From Sorghum bicolor (lineage: Eukaryota; Streptophyta; Magnoliopsida; Poales; Poaceae), in NCBI RefSeq assembly GCF_000003195.3, contig NC_012872.2, forward strand, positions 2,046,001 to 2,110,000: a stretch of DNA of 64,000 nt, given 5' to 3'. Made by a program: the position numbers and the translations under genes. Within the stretch, counting starts at the first letter, position 1. Every line of letters begins with the position of its first letter. Under the pieces are notes generated by a model that had not been told where the DNA came from, ran no database searches, and was given only the letters and a program-made list of their open reading frames with translations. Positions 11,536-21,213 of this stretch are shown piece by piece.

Positions 11536-11745
11536 ACCAATTTCTAGAATCCGTATCGGTCAAACTTTTTTAAAGTTTGATTATTTTTTATAGAAAAGAG
11601 TAATAATATCTATGACATAAAATACGTATTTTACGAAAATATATTGTGTGATAAATCTATTGATACTAATTTGATATCATAAATTTTAGTGTTTTTTTAG
11701 AAATTTGGTCAAAATATAAAAAAATTGACTTAGAACAACTCTAAT
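11536..11745. mobile_element. Stowaway-like remnant
   Basis: AT-rich stretch with the internal words of grass Stowaway elements (ggtcaaactttttt, atagaaaagagtaataatatctat). It is homologous over most of its length to 54363-54592. The terminal CTCCCTC-type repeats are lost. Confidence 0.5.
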
Positions 11746-12721
11746 AATTAATTCTTTCATGGATTGAGAGAGCAGCATCAGATAGAAAGTATTATTTACT
11801 AATTTTTATAAAAGAAAAACACTAATAAATAAGTGACAGATTCAGCTGCTCAAACGAACAGTCTGAGGGTAGCCATATTGCTGAAGCTGTTTCATTCGTA
11901 AATGACCTGTCTCGCCGTAGTTTGATTCATAAATAACCTGTCTCGCCTGCGTCGCACATGTACCATGGTCCATGGACCATTGGTCCTACATGTAAGTGTT
12001 GCTCGATTTAGAATATTACAAATGGAGCAAAAATCTCTGTTAATCTGCCACTGCATGTCTTATTTACCACTTATATTTTCTCAATTCTTATGTCATATGC
12101 TATAAATTTTTGCGTTCCAGACACCTCTTTATGTTTTTTCTGTGTTTTTCAATCTCCTGTTTTGACACATCGCTTCTACTCCTTTCCTGTGGTTTTTTAT
12201 ATTTCTGTGTTTTGTATCTCCACGCTCCAAAACAAACCTAGCGACATGTGTTTTAAAGATCTGGATGATGATGTATTGAATGAGTCTATTCTTTTAAAAC
12301 CGCTACAAAACTAGGTTTGGAGTTTAATCGAATGGTTCAACATTATCTTGCTCCTCAAATCAAATGTGCTAGCTTCAATTGTGACTTATGATCTAGTTCT
12401 AACCATATTAGTTCATATTTTAATAGAATAGAGAGAAAAAAATATCTTTTGATCAAGAACTAGGTTTATGTACATATTATAAGATTATGTGAGAATGTCA
12501 CGTGATGCAATCCATGTTCTTTAAAGGGGAGACTATTGAGTACTGTACTTTGGTGTCAACAGAATAGTTCGGTTGATTATCTGGTTTTTCTGGTACCAAT
12601 AACACAAAATCATCTATGAAAATTTGTGTGAACAAAGCTATTGTATACAAAAGTAGAGATAATAATGCAGTGTTCTATGAGTGTACAATTTATACATATG
12701 ATGACACGATCTGTATTAATG

Positions 12722-12963
12722 GACTACTCCCATCGTCCTATGTTTGGTTTCCTTTGTTTTTCTATCACCCATCAAATCGAATGTTTGGACACATACATAA
12801 AGTACTAAACATATACTATTTGCAAAACTAAAACAACAATTAGAGAATAATTTGTGAGACAAATCTTTTGAACCTAATTACTCTATAATTAGACACTATT
12901 TGTCCAATAAAACGAAAATGCTACGGTATCTATTTAATTTTATCACCCCAATCAAACACCGGG
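12722..12963. mobile_element. Degenerate MITE of the GGCCTTGTTTAG family
   Basis: Carries the family interior (gtgagacaaatcttttgaacctaatta, ataattagaca, atgctacggta) with eroded ends (tgtttggtttcc..caatcaaacacc). Confidence 0.55.
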
Positions 12964-13183
12964 TAAGATTTTTAGACCTGGACACACTCAAAACTATGGG
13001 CATTACTTTAAACATTACTCTATTCCTTGGTTTGCGTGTATAGGTGAGTTGCGCCTTTGTATATTGAGATGAAGGAAATATTGCACAAGACCAGTACATT
13101 GTTATAATGTCTTCTCTTGTGGGACAAAATTAGACAACTATACAATCGTACTTTGTGGAATGGAGCCATGGAGGAAGTAGCTG

Positions 13184-13186
13184 TAA
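13184..13186. repeat. Left TAA target duplication of the Pong-like transposon
   Basis: TAA directly precedes the terminal inverted repeat and is matched by TAA at 17472-17474. A three-base TWA duplication is characteristic of PIF/Harbinger insertion. Confidence 0.85.
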
Positions 13187-13823
13187 GAGCAACCGCAGTG
13201 TATACACCCAGTTGGGGTAGTAACGTGGGACCACGGTACAGGCGAGAGTAGCGAGGCCACCCGCACGCAATGTGTGTCCAGTTTAAGGTGGGGCCTGCAA
13301 AGAAAAAATATCGGCCATCCCAACCTCCTACCACCCATTCCCGCGAGAAGCTTCTCAGATCCCCAATTTCCTTCCGCCTTCGTCTTCAGAATCGATCGCC
13401 GCCGCCGCCGCCGCAGCAGCCGCATGCTTCCTCGTCAACTCCGTCAGCCGCGGGCGTGGCGAGCTTGAACAGGCCATCAGGTGCCCGTCGCTGGAAGCCA
13501 GCTCGTGCGGCATGCCGAGCGATAGCGCTGGGCACAGGCTGCTGGCTTATCGTGAAGCCTGCTCGACATGGTGTGCATGCATCCATTGCGGTCGGGATGA
13601 GATCTACAGCGGCCAGGTGAACTCTCGACGCCTGCCCATTTGCTAATTTTAGTAGTTCAGCCATAAAGTACTAGTATGTGCATGTAATCTACGACTGCTG
13701 CTACTACACCTCTGGTACAAGTGTACTGAAAGAAACATCAAATTTGAAACTAGCTGGTGATAAATTAATACATTGAATTACAATAACAAGTAGAGTACAT
13801 GGTGGATCTGAAGCTAGTACAGT

Positions 13824-15170
13824 CTAATCTTGTTGTCGCTGGCCACTAAATTTCTGCCATATGTGCTCTATTAAATCTTCCTTGAGACGCCGATGTCCTA
13901 CTCGGTCACGAAGGGTCCTATTTTTCTCTAGGACCTCTGCAAATCCATAGATTGGGCCCTGGTCAAGCCCTGTTATTTGGGCAGAAAATTGGCCTTGCTC
14001 ATATGTGTTCTCATCTGGGATGTTATAGGAATCTCTCTCATCCTCAACTATCATATTGTGTAAAATAACACATGCATACATTATATCTGCAAGCTCTTTC
14101 CTTTCCCAAAGACGTGCTGGGTGACGTATGATGGCCCAACGTTTCTGCAAAACACCAAAAGCCCGTTCGACATCTTTCCTTGCTGATTCTTGACGCTGTG
14201 CATATAATTTATGCTTTTCACTTTGGGGTCTGGTGATTGATTTGGCAAATACTGCCCACTCTGGATAGATACCGTCAGCTAGGTAGTATCCCATGTTATA
14301 TTGTCTTCCATTAACCGTAAACTCAACAGGTGGTGCTCTTCCTTGTAGCACATCAGTGAATAATGGAGACTGATCCAGTACATTGATATCATTGTTTGAG
14401 CCAGCAGCCCCAAAAAATGCATGCCAAATCCACAAGTCCAGAGATGCAACTGCTTCAAGCATGATTGTGGGTACTCCATAATCACCACGTGTAAATTGCC
14501 CCTTCCATGCAACCGGGCAATTTTGCCATTCCCAGTGCATGCAATCAACACTACCCAACATTCCAGGAAATCCATGCGCCTCACCGAAATGAAGTAAACG
14601 TTGAATATCTTCTTCGGTAGGCCTACGCAGATATTGCTGACCAAATAAGTGCCTCACACCTTGAACAAAGTTGATCATGCACTCCATTGCTGTGCTTTCT
14701 GCTACCCCAAATGATTCATCCATAAGATCAGCTGGGGTACCATATGCCAACATTCGGATGGCAGCAGTGCATTTCTGCAATGGTGATAGACCCACCTTGC
14801 CAAATGCATCTTGCCTAAGACGAAAATATGGAGACCAAACCCCAAGAGCATCTACAATGCGCAAAAATAGATGCTTTCTCATGCGAAATCTTCTACGAAA
14901 CTGATCATCATTGTATAAAGGATTGCTTGAGAAATACTTAGCAAACAATCTGTCGTGGTCACCTTCATGATCTCTATTGATGTACCTGCGTGTATAGCCC
15001 CCACGATGGTTGGAGGTACCACTTAGGTGAGCCAGCAGCTTCTCTTCAAGTTGACCTTCAAGTTGAGCCTCAATAGGATCATTAAATTCTTCCCACATCA
15101 TCTCTTCAATCTTCTCACTATTGATGGACTCATCAGAATGACTAGAATGATCTTGTGAATCTGTAGACAT
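13824..15170 (-). CDS. Pong-like PIF/Harbinger transposase (HARBI1-like DDE nuclease)
   Basis: 448 aa, one exon, intact, ATG start. It catalyses excision and insertion of the element with its partner ORF1 protein. The N-terminus is acidic. A helical DNA-binding region follows (about residues 85-180; FRRRFRMRKHLFLRIV, then SPLQKCTAAIRMLAYGTPAD). The DDE core has D209 in GSVDCMHW, D261 in GSNNDINVLDQS and E335 in KDVERAFGVLQKRW; YLADGIYP supplies a further conserved Asp (299). The C-terminal ACVILHNMIVEDE is the usual family end. Length and motifs match plant Pong-type transposases. The gene lies downstream of ORF1 on the same strand, 555 bp away. Plant genomes also hold domesticated HARBI1-like genes, but the intact termini here argue for a transposon gene. 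Confidence 0.94.
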   Translation of the reverse strand: MSTDSQDHSSHSDESINSEKIEEMMWEEFNDPIEAQLEGQLEEKLLAHLSGTSNHRGGYTRRYINRDHEGDHDRLFAKYFSSNPLYNDDQFRRRFRMRKHLFLRIVDALGVWSPYFRLRQDAFGKVGLSPLQKCTAAIRMLAYGTPADLMDESFGVAESTAMECMINFVQGVRHLFGQQYLRRPTEEDIQRLLHFGEAHGFPGMLGSVDCMHWEWQNCPVAWKGQFTRGDYGVPTIMLEAVASLDLWIWHAFFGAAGSNNDINVLDQSPLFTDVLQGRAPPVEFTVNGRQYNMGYYLADGIYPEWAVFAKSITRPQSEKHKLYAQRQESARKDVERAFGVLQKRWAIIRHPARLWERKELADIMYACVILHNMIVEDERDSYNIPDENTYEQGQFSAQITGLDQGPIYGFAEVLEKNRTLRDRVGHRRLKEDLIEHIWQKFSGQRQQD

Positions 15171-15311
15171 CGTTTATTTGGTAGTGGGATGCTTTGTTGT
15201 GTGGAAGCTGAAGGTAGTGTGTTGCTGCCTTGAACTACCGTGTATTTATAAGCTAGTGTAGCTATGCAAGAAACCAGGGCTGTTGTCTAGTTTTTGTCTA
15301 TATTCCAACAG

Positions 15312-15420
15312 CTAGTTTCCAACAGCCATGTTCAGCTTTTTCTGAACATGCCAACAGCTAGTTTCCAACAGCCATGTTCTGCTTTTTGTGAGCATCCCAA
15401 CGGCTAGTTTTCAACAGCTA
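15312..15420. repeat. Short direct repeats between the transposon ORFs
   Basis: The phrase ccaacagctagtttccaacagcc recurs with a period of about 48 bp, in the leader side of the transposase gene. The unit differs from the minisatellite that follows. Confidence 0.65.
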
Positions 15421-15497
15421 CTTTCCAACTGCTAGATTTTGTATGGTAGTACTGATCATTGTACCAAGAAGATGGATATTCATTTGATACAGAATAT

Positions 15498-15680
15498 GGG
15501 TACAGATGCTCTAAACAAATACGAAAGGATACAAGCTTAGCTCCAAACACTAGGGGTACAGATGCTCTTACAAATACGAAAGGATACAAACTTAGCTCTA
15601 AACACTAGGGGTACAGATGCTCTTACAAATACGAAAGGATACAAACTTAGCTCTAAACACTAGGGTTACAGATGCTCTTA
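15498..15680. repeat. About 56-60-bp minisatellite inside the transposon
   Basis: Three near-identical units and a partial fourth carry acagatgctcttacaaata and cttagctctaaacactag. They lie between the end of ORF1 and the transposase start. The near identity suggests recent amplification. Confidence 0.85.
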
Positions 15681-15725
15681 CATTACACCTACTACAAATG
15701 CTTCTGATTAATACTTTCTGCTCAT

Positions 15726-17039
15726 TTATGCTTCAGAAATTTCTTGAGCTAACTTCTCCAGGATATCTTCATGCCTCTTTAGCTGTTTTTCAGTAAAATT
15801 AGAAGTGTCTTTGTCCACCAATTTTGCATATGTCTGGTACAGATCTCTTCTAGTCTGTGACTGCTTTGCTTTTGTTGATTCAGATGCTACTTCTGTCCAT
15901 TTTTGCATTGCTGCTGCTTTCACTTTTATAGCTTCGTTGAAGAGAACAAAGTCTTGAGAAGGCTGATCCCCCAAAGGAGATGATGGCAATTTTTTCCCTT
16001 TCCCTTTCAGCTTGGCTTTTGCTTTCTTCTGCCCCTCAGGACGCTTCTCTTTGTGTCTACTTTCATCTTCAGTATCTTGGTTGGATGATGATGTATATGC
16101 ACCTGATTCTGAAATCTTAGTCCTCTTGCTGTTGGTGTTCTCCTCCTCAACGATTCTTTGCCATTTTGGTAGACCCTTTAGGTCCTTCCACATATACTCT
16201 AATGTGAATGGTTTCTCGTTGTTTTGTGACTTAAACCACGCATGAGCCCTCTGTATTATCATATCATCGGACTCTCCACTCCTCCAAGTGCTTGTAACTT
16301 GAGAATAGACTCCACACCATTTTGTTACCTCCTTCTTGACACCTTTCCAATGTGACTTGCATTGCACAACTGTCCTTTTGCGGTCATTGCTTGGTGTATT
16401 GCTGTTAAACTCTGCAGTTACAGCTCTCCAGTAGTGATCAAACTTCTTGTCATTTCCATCTATGGGATCCACTGAGTTGTTTACCCAAGCACTAAGGAGC
16501 CTTATGTTCTCCTCTTCTGTCCAGTTCAGCCTTACACCTCTCCTCCCCCCCTCTTCTCTTCCCCCAGCCTCTTGTATCAAATTTTCCTCTTCACCACCGC
16601 TTGAATCTTCTACAGCAATGAAGTTTTTCTCTTGTGTTGCAGGGCATGGAGAGGCTGATTCGGATCCATGAGAAGAAGGAGATCCAACAACTTGATTTGG
16701 TGAGTACCCCCAACTTTCTTGCTGCTGAAAACCTTGAGGACGAAATCCTTGAGGACGAAAACCTTGGAAGCTTATTGGTATAGATTGTTGCCAATTTCCT
16801 TGCTGCTGAAAACCAAGAAAGCTTGGAGGAGAATTGCCATATACTTGATAGTTGGCTGGCTGCCCAAATGGGTGAAAATTGTGGAAATTAGGTGACAGGG
16901 ATTGGGAGGAATGGGTAGGATGTGCTTGGGGAAATGTTGAGTGGATTTGAGGAGGGGAGTCCTGTGTACTGCTCCCTGAATGCTGGCTAGAGGAGCCTTG
17001 CTTCAAAATGTTCATGTAACCTCTATAGGCAGGATCCAT
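15726..17039 (-). CDS. Pong-like transposon ORF1, MYB/SANT-like DNA-binding protein
   Basis: 437 aa from the ATG at 17039 (MDPAYRGYMN). The frame stays open upstream to 17183, but that extension reads across a duplicated leader segment and adds a non-typical N-terminus, so the internal ATG is preferred. The N-terminal half is Gln/Ser/Pro-rich with a small FRPQG repeat (about residues 94-104). A trihelix/MYB-like domain spans about 170-235 (LNWTEEENIRLLSAWV..QCKSHW). A Lys-rich stretch near residue 350 looks like a nuclear localisation signal, and the C-terminus is helical, as in NAM-associated C-terminal domains. In Pong/Ping elements ORF1 binds DNA and is needed with the transposase for movement. 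Unrelated host genes annotated as GT-like factors share this fold, but position and orientation fix this one as transposon ORF1. Confidence 0.9.
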   Translation of the reverse strand: MDPAYRGYMNILKQGSSSQHSGSSTQDSPPQIHSTFPQAHPTHSSQSLSPNFHNFHPFGQPANYQVYGNSPPSFLGFQQQGNWQQSIPISFQGFRPQGFRPQGFQQQESWGYSPNQVVGSPSSHGSESASPCPATQEKNFIAVEDSSGGEEENLIQEAGGREEGGRRGVRLNWTEEENIRLLSAWVNNSVDPIDGNDKKFDHYWRAVTAEFNSNTPSNDRKRTVVQCKSHWKGVKKEVTKWCGVYSQVTSTWRSGESDDMIIQRAHAWFKSQNNEKPFTLEYMWKDLKGLPKWQRIVEEENTNSKRTKISESGAYTSSSNQDTEDESRHKEKRPEGQKKAKAKLKGKGKKLPSSPLGDQPSQDFVLFNEAIKVKAAAMQKWTEVASESTKAKQSQTRRDLYQTYAKLVDKDTSNFTEKQLKRHEDILEKLAQEISEA

Positions 17040-17044
17040 CTCAT

Positions 17045-17144
17045 GTAGAGAAGTTTGGTGGTGTGGTGATGTCTTGAGTTTGCCTCTGTTTGTTTGTGTA
17101 GAAAAGTTTGGTGGTGTGGCGACGTCTTGAGTTTGCCTCTGTTT
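17045..17144. repeat. Duplicated leader segment upstream of transposon ORF1
   Basis: A segment of about 47 bp containing aagtttggtggtgtgg and gtcttgagtttgcctctg starts at 17045 and again at 17098 (period 53 bp). It lies just 5' of the chosen ORF1 ATG, which supports reading it as untranslated leader. Confidence 0.75.
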
Positions 17145-17471
17145 TTGTAGATGAAGCAGCAGCAAAATGGAGAAGATGAGCAACGGCTAGAATAAACATG
17201 GAGCAGAGCAGGATGAGCAACGGCAGGAAAATGGATTTGAAGTGGTTGCTACAGGAGGACCAACGGCTAGAACAAAACTGCTAAAATCAGCCAACCGCCC
17301 TACATTTTTTTAATGCGGGCACTGTATAAATATCATACTTTATTTCCTTGCTACCAGGAGTAGTACTACTCCCTGGCATTTACTACTCCCCGTTTCCACA
17401 ATGTATCCACCCGGTACTAAGAGGGCATTAAATGCTTCCTACCCCCTTCTACCCTCCCATTGCGGGTGCTC

Positions 17472-17474
17472 TAA
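17472..17474. repeat. Right TAA target duplication of the Pong-like transposon
   Basis: TAA follows the right terminal inverted repeat and matches 13184-13186. Confidence 0.85.
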
Positions 17475-17524
17475 TCGGCAAGCACTTAAAGAAAGAATCC
17501 AAATGCGCATGGAATCTTGTGACT

Positions 17525-17614
17525 CATAGCCAGGCCCACCTGTCAATCACTACGCTTCGCTAGAAATCCTAAAAACCATCACCAAACCCATAGCCAGGCC
17601 CACCTGTCAATCAC
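17525..17614. promoter_or_regulatory. 26-bp direct repeat in the second PNGase A promoter
   Basis: An identical 26-bp block (catagccaggccc..) occurs at 17525-17550 and 17589-17614, 64 bp apart, between the transposon end and the gene. Its function is unknown; it may be a simple duplication or a repeated regulatory site. A run of 15 or more A follows at about 17638. Confidence 0.55.
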
Positions 17615-17806
17615 CAGCTGCGAGAACCTTGCGCACCAAAAAAAAAAAAAAAACAAATCACAACCACCACCTGTCCACCTGCCATATACTATTATCACAC
17701 ATCATCACCTAGATCACATCGTTTAAACCCCCGGCAGTTAGCTACTTAGCTTGTCCACTTCCGCTTCCGCCCAGTCCACCCTCCCCTCGTGCCCACCGCT
17801 CCGACC

Positions 17807-19636
17807 ATGGCGCCATCCGCCGCCGCCTCGGCCTCGAGCACCCTCCTCGTGCTCCTCGCCCTCCTCCTCTCCCCCGCCGTGTCGCCGGCGGCAGCGGCGC
17901 CGCAGAGCAGGCACCGCCTCGGCGCGTCCTTGCAGCAGGTCGCCTCCCCCAACGCGTCGGAGCCGCCGACCACCTTCTTCGAGGTGGACCGCCCGATCCG
18001 CCCGCCGCGCGGCAGCGCGGGGCCCTGCTCCACGCTGCTCCTCTCGGCCACCTTCGGCGCCACCTACGGCCGGCCCCCCGTCACGGCAGACTACGTGCCG
18101 CCGGCCTGCCTCGGCGCCGCGGGCGGCACCCTCGCGCTCGCCGTGCTCGAGTGGGCCGCCGACTGCCGCGGCCGCCAGTTCGACCGCATCTTCGGCGTAT
18201 GGCTCTCCGGCGCCGAGCTCCTTCGCAGCTGCACCGCCGAGCCGCGCCCCAACGGCATCCTCTGGTCCGTGTCCCGCGACGTCACCAGGTACGCCGCCCT
18301 CCTTGCGGAGCCCGGTGAGGTCGCGGTGTACCTCGGCAACCTCATTGACAAAACATACACCGGCGTCTACCACGCCAACCTCACGCTCCACCTCTACTTC
18401 CACGCCGAGCCGCAGCAGCAGCAGCAGCAGCAGCAGCAGGCCGATCTGATTGTGCCCATCTCAAGGAGCTTACCCTTGAACGATGGGCAGTGGTTCGCCA
18501 TCCAGAACGCTACCGATGTGCAGTCAAAGAAGCTCGCCATTCCGTCGAACACCTACAGGGCGGTTCTTGAGGTGTTCGTTTCCTTCCACTCCAACGACGA
18601 GTTCTGGTATACCAATCCACCCGACGATTACATTCAGGCGAATAACTTGTCCAGTGTCCCTGGCAATGGTGCATTCAGGGAAGTCGTAGCTAGGGTGGAT
18701 GGTGAAGTCGTCGGCGCTGTTTGGCCATTCACTGTGATCTACACTGGTGGTGTGAACCCGCTTCTATGGCGACCAATCACCGGAATCGGCTCATTCAATC
18801 TCCCGACATATGACATTGACATCACACCATTCTTGGGCAAGCTCCTGGATGGCAAGGAGCATGATTTTGGGTTTGGTGTGACAAATGCTCTTGATGTGTG
18901 GTACATTGATGCCAATTTGCATCTGTGGTTGGATCACAAGAGTGAGAAGACCACTGGGAGCTTGCTCAGCTATGATGCATCTGGATTGGACCTTAATGTG
19001 AGCTCAGAATTCACTGGGTTAGATGGGCAATTTGTGACAAGCGCAAGTCGTCATGTCTCTGCCACTGGATGGGTGAAATCGTCATTCGGTGAGGTCACCA
19101 CAACCTTCTACCAGAGATTCAGCTATGAAAACAGCAATGTGTTTAGAAAGAATGCCACTGTGCAAATTGTGAACCAAACAATCGATGCAAAGTCTGGCAT
19201 TTTTGCCAAGGATGCTTCTGCTGTGCTGCTCACCAAGGAATTCCATGAGATTTTCCCTCTGTATCTTTATACCGGAACCTCAGATCAAGTGGGTGATGAG
19301 TACTCATTGGATTCAATTGTCAAATTTGGTATCAATGCGAAGAAGACCTCTGGTGGGAATCTGGGCTTCTTGTACAGCTCCCTGCGCAATGCACAATCGG
19401 CACAAGGCACTATGAAGGTGAAGAAGAATTTGGTGGTCAGTGGATTGGGGAAGACCCATCAGGTGTATAAGTATGTGGGAACTGATGGATGCTACTTCAG
19501 GGATGTGAGCAGCAAGAACTACACTGTGCTTTTCGACCGCTCTGATGATTCTTGTTCAAAAGGAGCATATAGAGGTGCCAGCGCGAAGTTGAATGATCAG
19601 CCAGCAAGAAGAAAGTTGCTGGCGAACAAATTGTAA
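17807..19636 (+). CDS. Peptide-N4-(N-acetyl-beta-glucosaminyl)asparagine amidase A-like protein (copy 2)
   Basis: Single-exon gene, 609 aa from the ATG at 17807 (MAPSAAASASS); the frame is open a little upstream, but only from a GTG. A signal peptide is visible (STLLVLLALLLSPAVSPAAA). The same family landmarks as copy 1 follow in order: TTFFEVDRP, GPCSTLLLS, FGVWLSGAELLR, VYLGNLIDKTY, GVYHANLTLHLYF, VNPLLWRPITGIGSFN, TYDIDITPFLGKLLDG, and a C-terminal GCYFRDVSS. A Gln run encoded by CAG repeats (about 18413-18438) is unique to this copy. The 5' third is GC-rich, and the rest falls to mixed codon use after about 18440, unlike copy 1. The proximal promoter is cut at -335 by the Pong-like transposon, whose genes point away. 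A poly(A) signal AATAAA lies at 19691. Confidence 0.94.
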   Translation: MAPSAAASASSTLLVLLALLLSPAVSPAAAAPQSRHRLGASLQQVASPNASEPPTTFFEVDRPIRPPRGSAGPCSTLLLSATFGATYGRPPVTADYVPPACLGAAGGTLALAVLEWAADCRGRQFDRIFGVWLSGAELLRSCTAEPRPNGILWSVSRDVTRYAALLAEPGEVAVYLGNLIDKTYTGVYHANLTLHLYFHAEPQQQQQQQQQADLIVPISRSLPLNDGQWFAIQNATDVQSKKLAIPSNTYRAVLEVFVSFHSNDEFWYTNPPDDYIQANNLSSVPGNGAFREVVARVDGEVVGAVWPFTVIYTGGVNPLLWRPITGIGSFNLPTYDIDITPFLGKLLDGKEHDFGFGVTNALDVWYIDANLHLWLDHKSEKTTGSLLSYDASGLDLNVSSEFTGLDGQFVTSASRHVSATGWVKSSFGEVTTTFYQRFSYENSNVFRKNATVQIVNQTIDAKSGIFAKDASAVLLTKEFHEIFPLYLYTGTSDQVGDEYSLDSIVKFGINAKKTSGGNLGFLYSSLRNAQSAQGTMKVKKNLVVSGLGKTHQVYKYVGTDGCYFRDVSSKNYTVLFDRSDDSCSKGAYRGASAKLNDQPARRKLLANKL

Positions 19637-19690
19637 AACACGGAAAAGATCTTAATTCATCCACGTTTCAGTTTTTTACTTTGCTTCTTC

Positions 19691-19696
19691 AATAAA
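19691..19696 (+). terminator. Poly(A) signal of the second PNGase A gene
   Basis: AATAAA lies 55 bp after the stop codon, in a T-rich context. Confidence 0.6.
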
Positions 19697-21213
19697 GCTT
19701 TGGTAGCTCATGCTTCAGAAAGTAGGTAAGAAACTTGGGCATGACTTTATAAACACGCCAATTCAGATCCAGTGGCATGCTATTGTCATCACTAAACTAT
19801 CAATCGCATCATCATGTCTACCATTTAGCTGCATAGGATGCTAGTGATGCATGACAGAACGATTGAACGAAGGATGATTTAAACCATCATACTGGCTGTC
19901 AATACTAGTACTAGTACTAGTACTAATCAAGATTCTGACACAATCACACTATTAATTTATGCCAGCATTGCTTACTCCACATTAATTGGAATTTCCGATC
20001 TCCATCAAGGCATCAGCAGATTCTTGCTTCTCTTGTCTGTCCTCTTTGCAGATATGTATTTTCTGAAAAGCCTTTTTCTTTCTTTGGAAAGCTCTTTGCA
20101 GACATGTATGCTGGTACTTATTTTTGAAGTCAAAGACATACTTGGACCTTAGATTGCCATGGTTCGCCAACTCTGATCTTTTTCGCACTGGGAAATCACT
20201 GATTTCCCTCCAATAAGAGTAGCAAATAACAGCATCACGCCATGAGTAAAGTTTGGGACCTCGTCATGGTAAAGAGATTACAAGAGGTAAACCTGGTATT
20301 GTCTGAGATGGTGTGCTACAATTTTGTCCCTGTTTGTCTCATCTTTACATTTTTATTAAGCTTCTTTTTTTAATCATTCGCCTGATCATCACAGAACCAA
20401 CTCTGTAATTCATGGAAGTTGTCATAAATTAAAATAGCTAAATTATCACCATCACATGCAGAGTTTTTCCCCCAAATGTCTGAATCCTTTTCTTCAGACG
20501 AACTGAATCATTTCAGTAATCTACCTCGAAATTCATAGCGGAAAGAATGAGGGATGGATGAATGCCGAAGAGAGGGATGGACGGCTGTGATGGGTATCGT
20601 GCGTGCATAGATGACGGGGGGTGGCCATGCCTTTGCCTTTCCCCACGAGGGCCCACCGAGGCAGTGGCTTGGCGCGCGCGGCGGCGACGGGCACGCTCCC
20701 TCGCTTCCCTGTCCCTGGCCACCTCTGAACCGAATCTAACCGCCGCCCGCCACCTTCGCGCGCGAAAACTCCCCCTCCCCTTCGCGCCGCCGCCGCCGAC
20801 CACCACCCATCCCGGCGACAAGGGTTCTATCCGGCTGCTGCGCCAGGAACCCAATTTTCTCGGCGCGAGATACGCCGGGGGGAAAAGGCCAGGACCCCAT
20901 TCCGGTGCGGCGGGACCAATGGGCTCCGGCGAATAGCTCGAGCACCTCGAGCTCGCCGGGAAAACCGAGGCGGCGTCTGTTCTCCCCGGCGTAATGGCGA
21001 CGCAGCAGGGATAGATAACCGATCCCCAAGCTGAGCCAACATTTCCGTGCCCGGCCGTTGAACGCTGCGGTGGCCTCGCTCGCTCTTGTTCTTTCGTTCT
21101 CCGTATCAGGAACCCGTATTGGGAACCTGAGAGGCTCGGCCAGCGACGGTGGGTAGCGAACTGGCGCCTGGTTTCCGGGTTGCTATTCTCCGGGAGGAGG
21201 CGCTCCCGTTGCC
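19697..21213. other. Intergenic and MRH1-like gene 5' region
   Basis: No separate gene was recognised. A CTAGTA microsatellite lies at about 19902-19926. From about 20580 the sequence becomes GC-rich and probably includes the promoter and 5' UTR of the receptor gene that starts at 21214. The long ORFs at 20513-21292 on both strands have no domain. Confidence 0.4.

Larger units (their letters stand above)
13187..17471 (-). mobile_element. Complete Pong-like PIF/Harbinger DNA transposon
   Basis: A 4285-bp element with imperfect 14-bp terminal inverted repeats, GAGCAACCGCAGTG at the left and GAGCACCCGCAATG read inward from the right (12 of 14 identical). It is flanked by a TAA target duplication. 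It carries the two genes of an autonomous Pong-type element on the minus strand: a MYB/SANT-like ORF1 (15726-17039), then a DDE transposase (13824-15170). Both reading frames are uninterrupted, and catalytic residues are present. Minisatellites lie between the ORFs. The right end sits 335 bp upstream of the ATG of the second PNGase A gene, so the insertion is in its promoter region. The structure is consistent with an autonomous, fairly young copy. Activity is not shown by sequence alone. Confidence 0.93.

Noticed and set aside
17789..17806. Upstream start for the second PNGase A gene
   Set aside because: The codon at 17789 is GTG; the first ATG in frame is at 17807 and is followed by the signal peptide.
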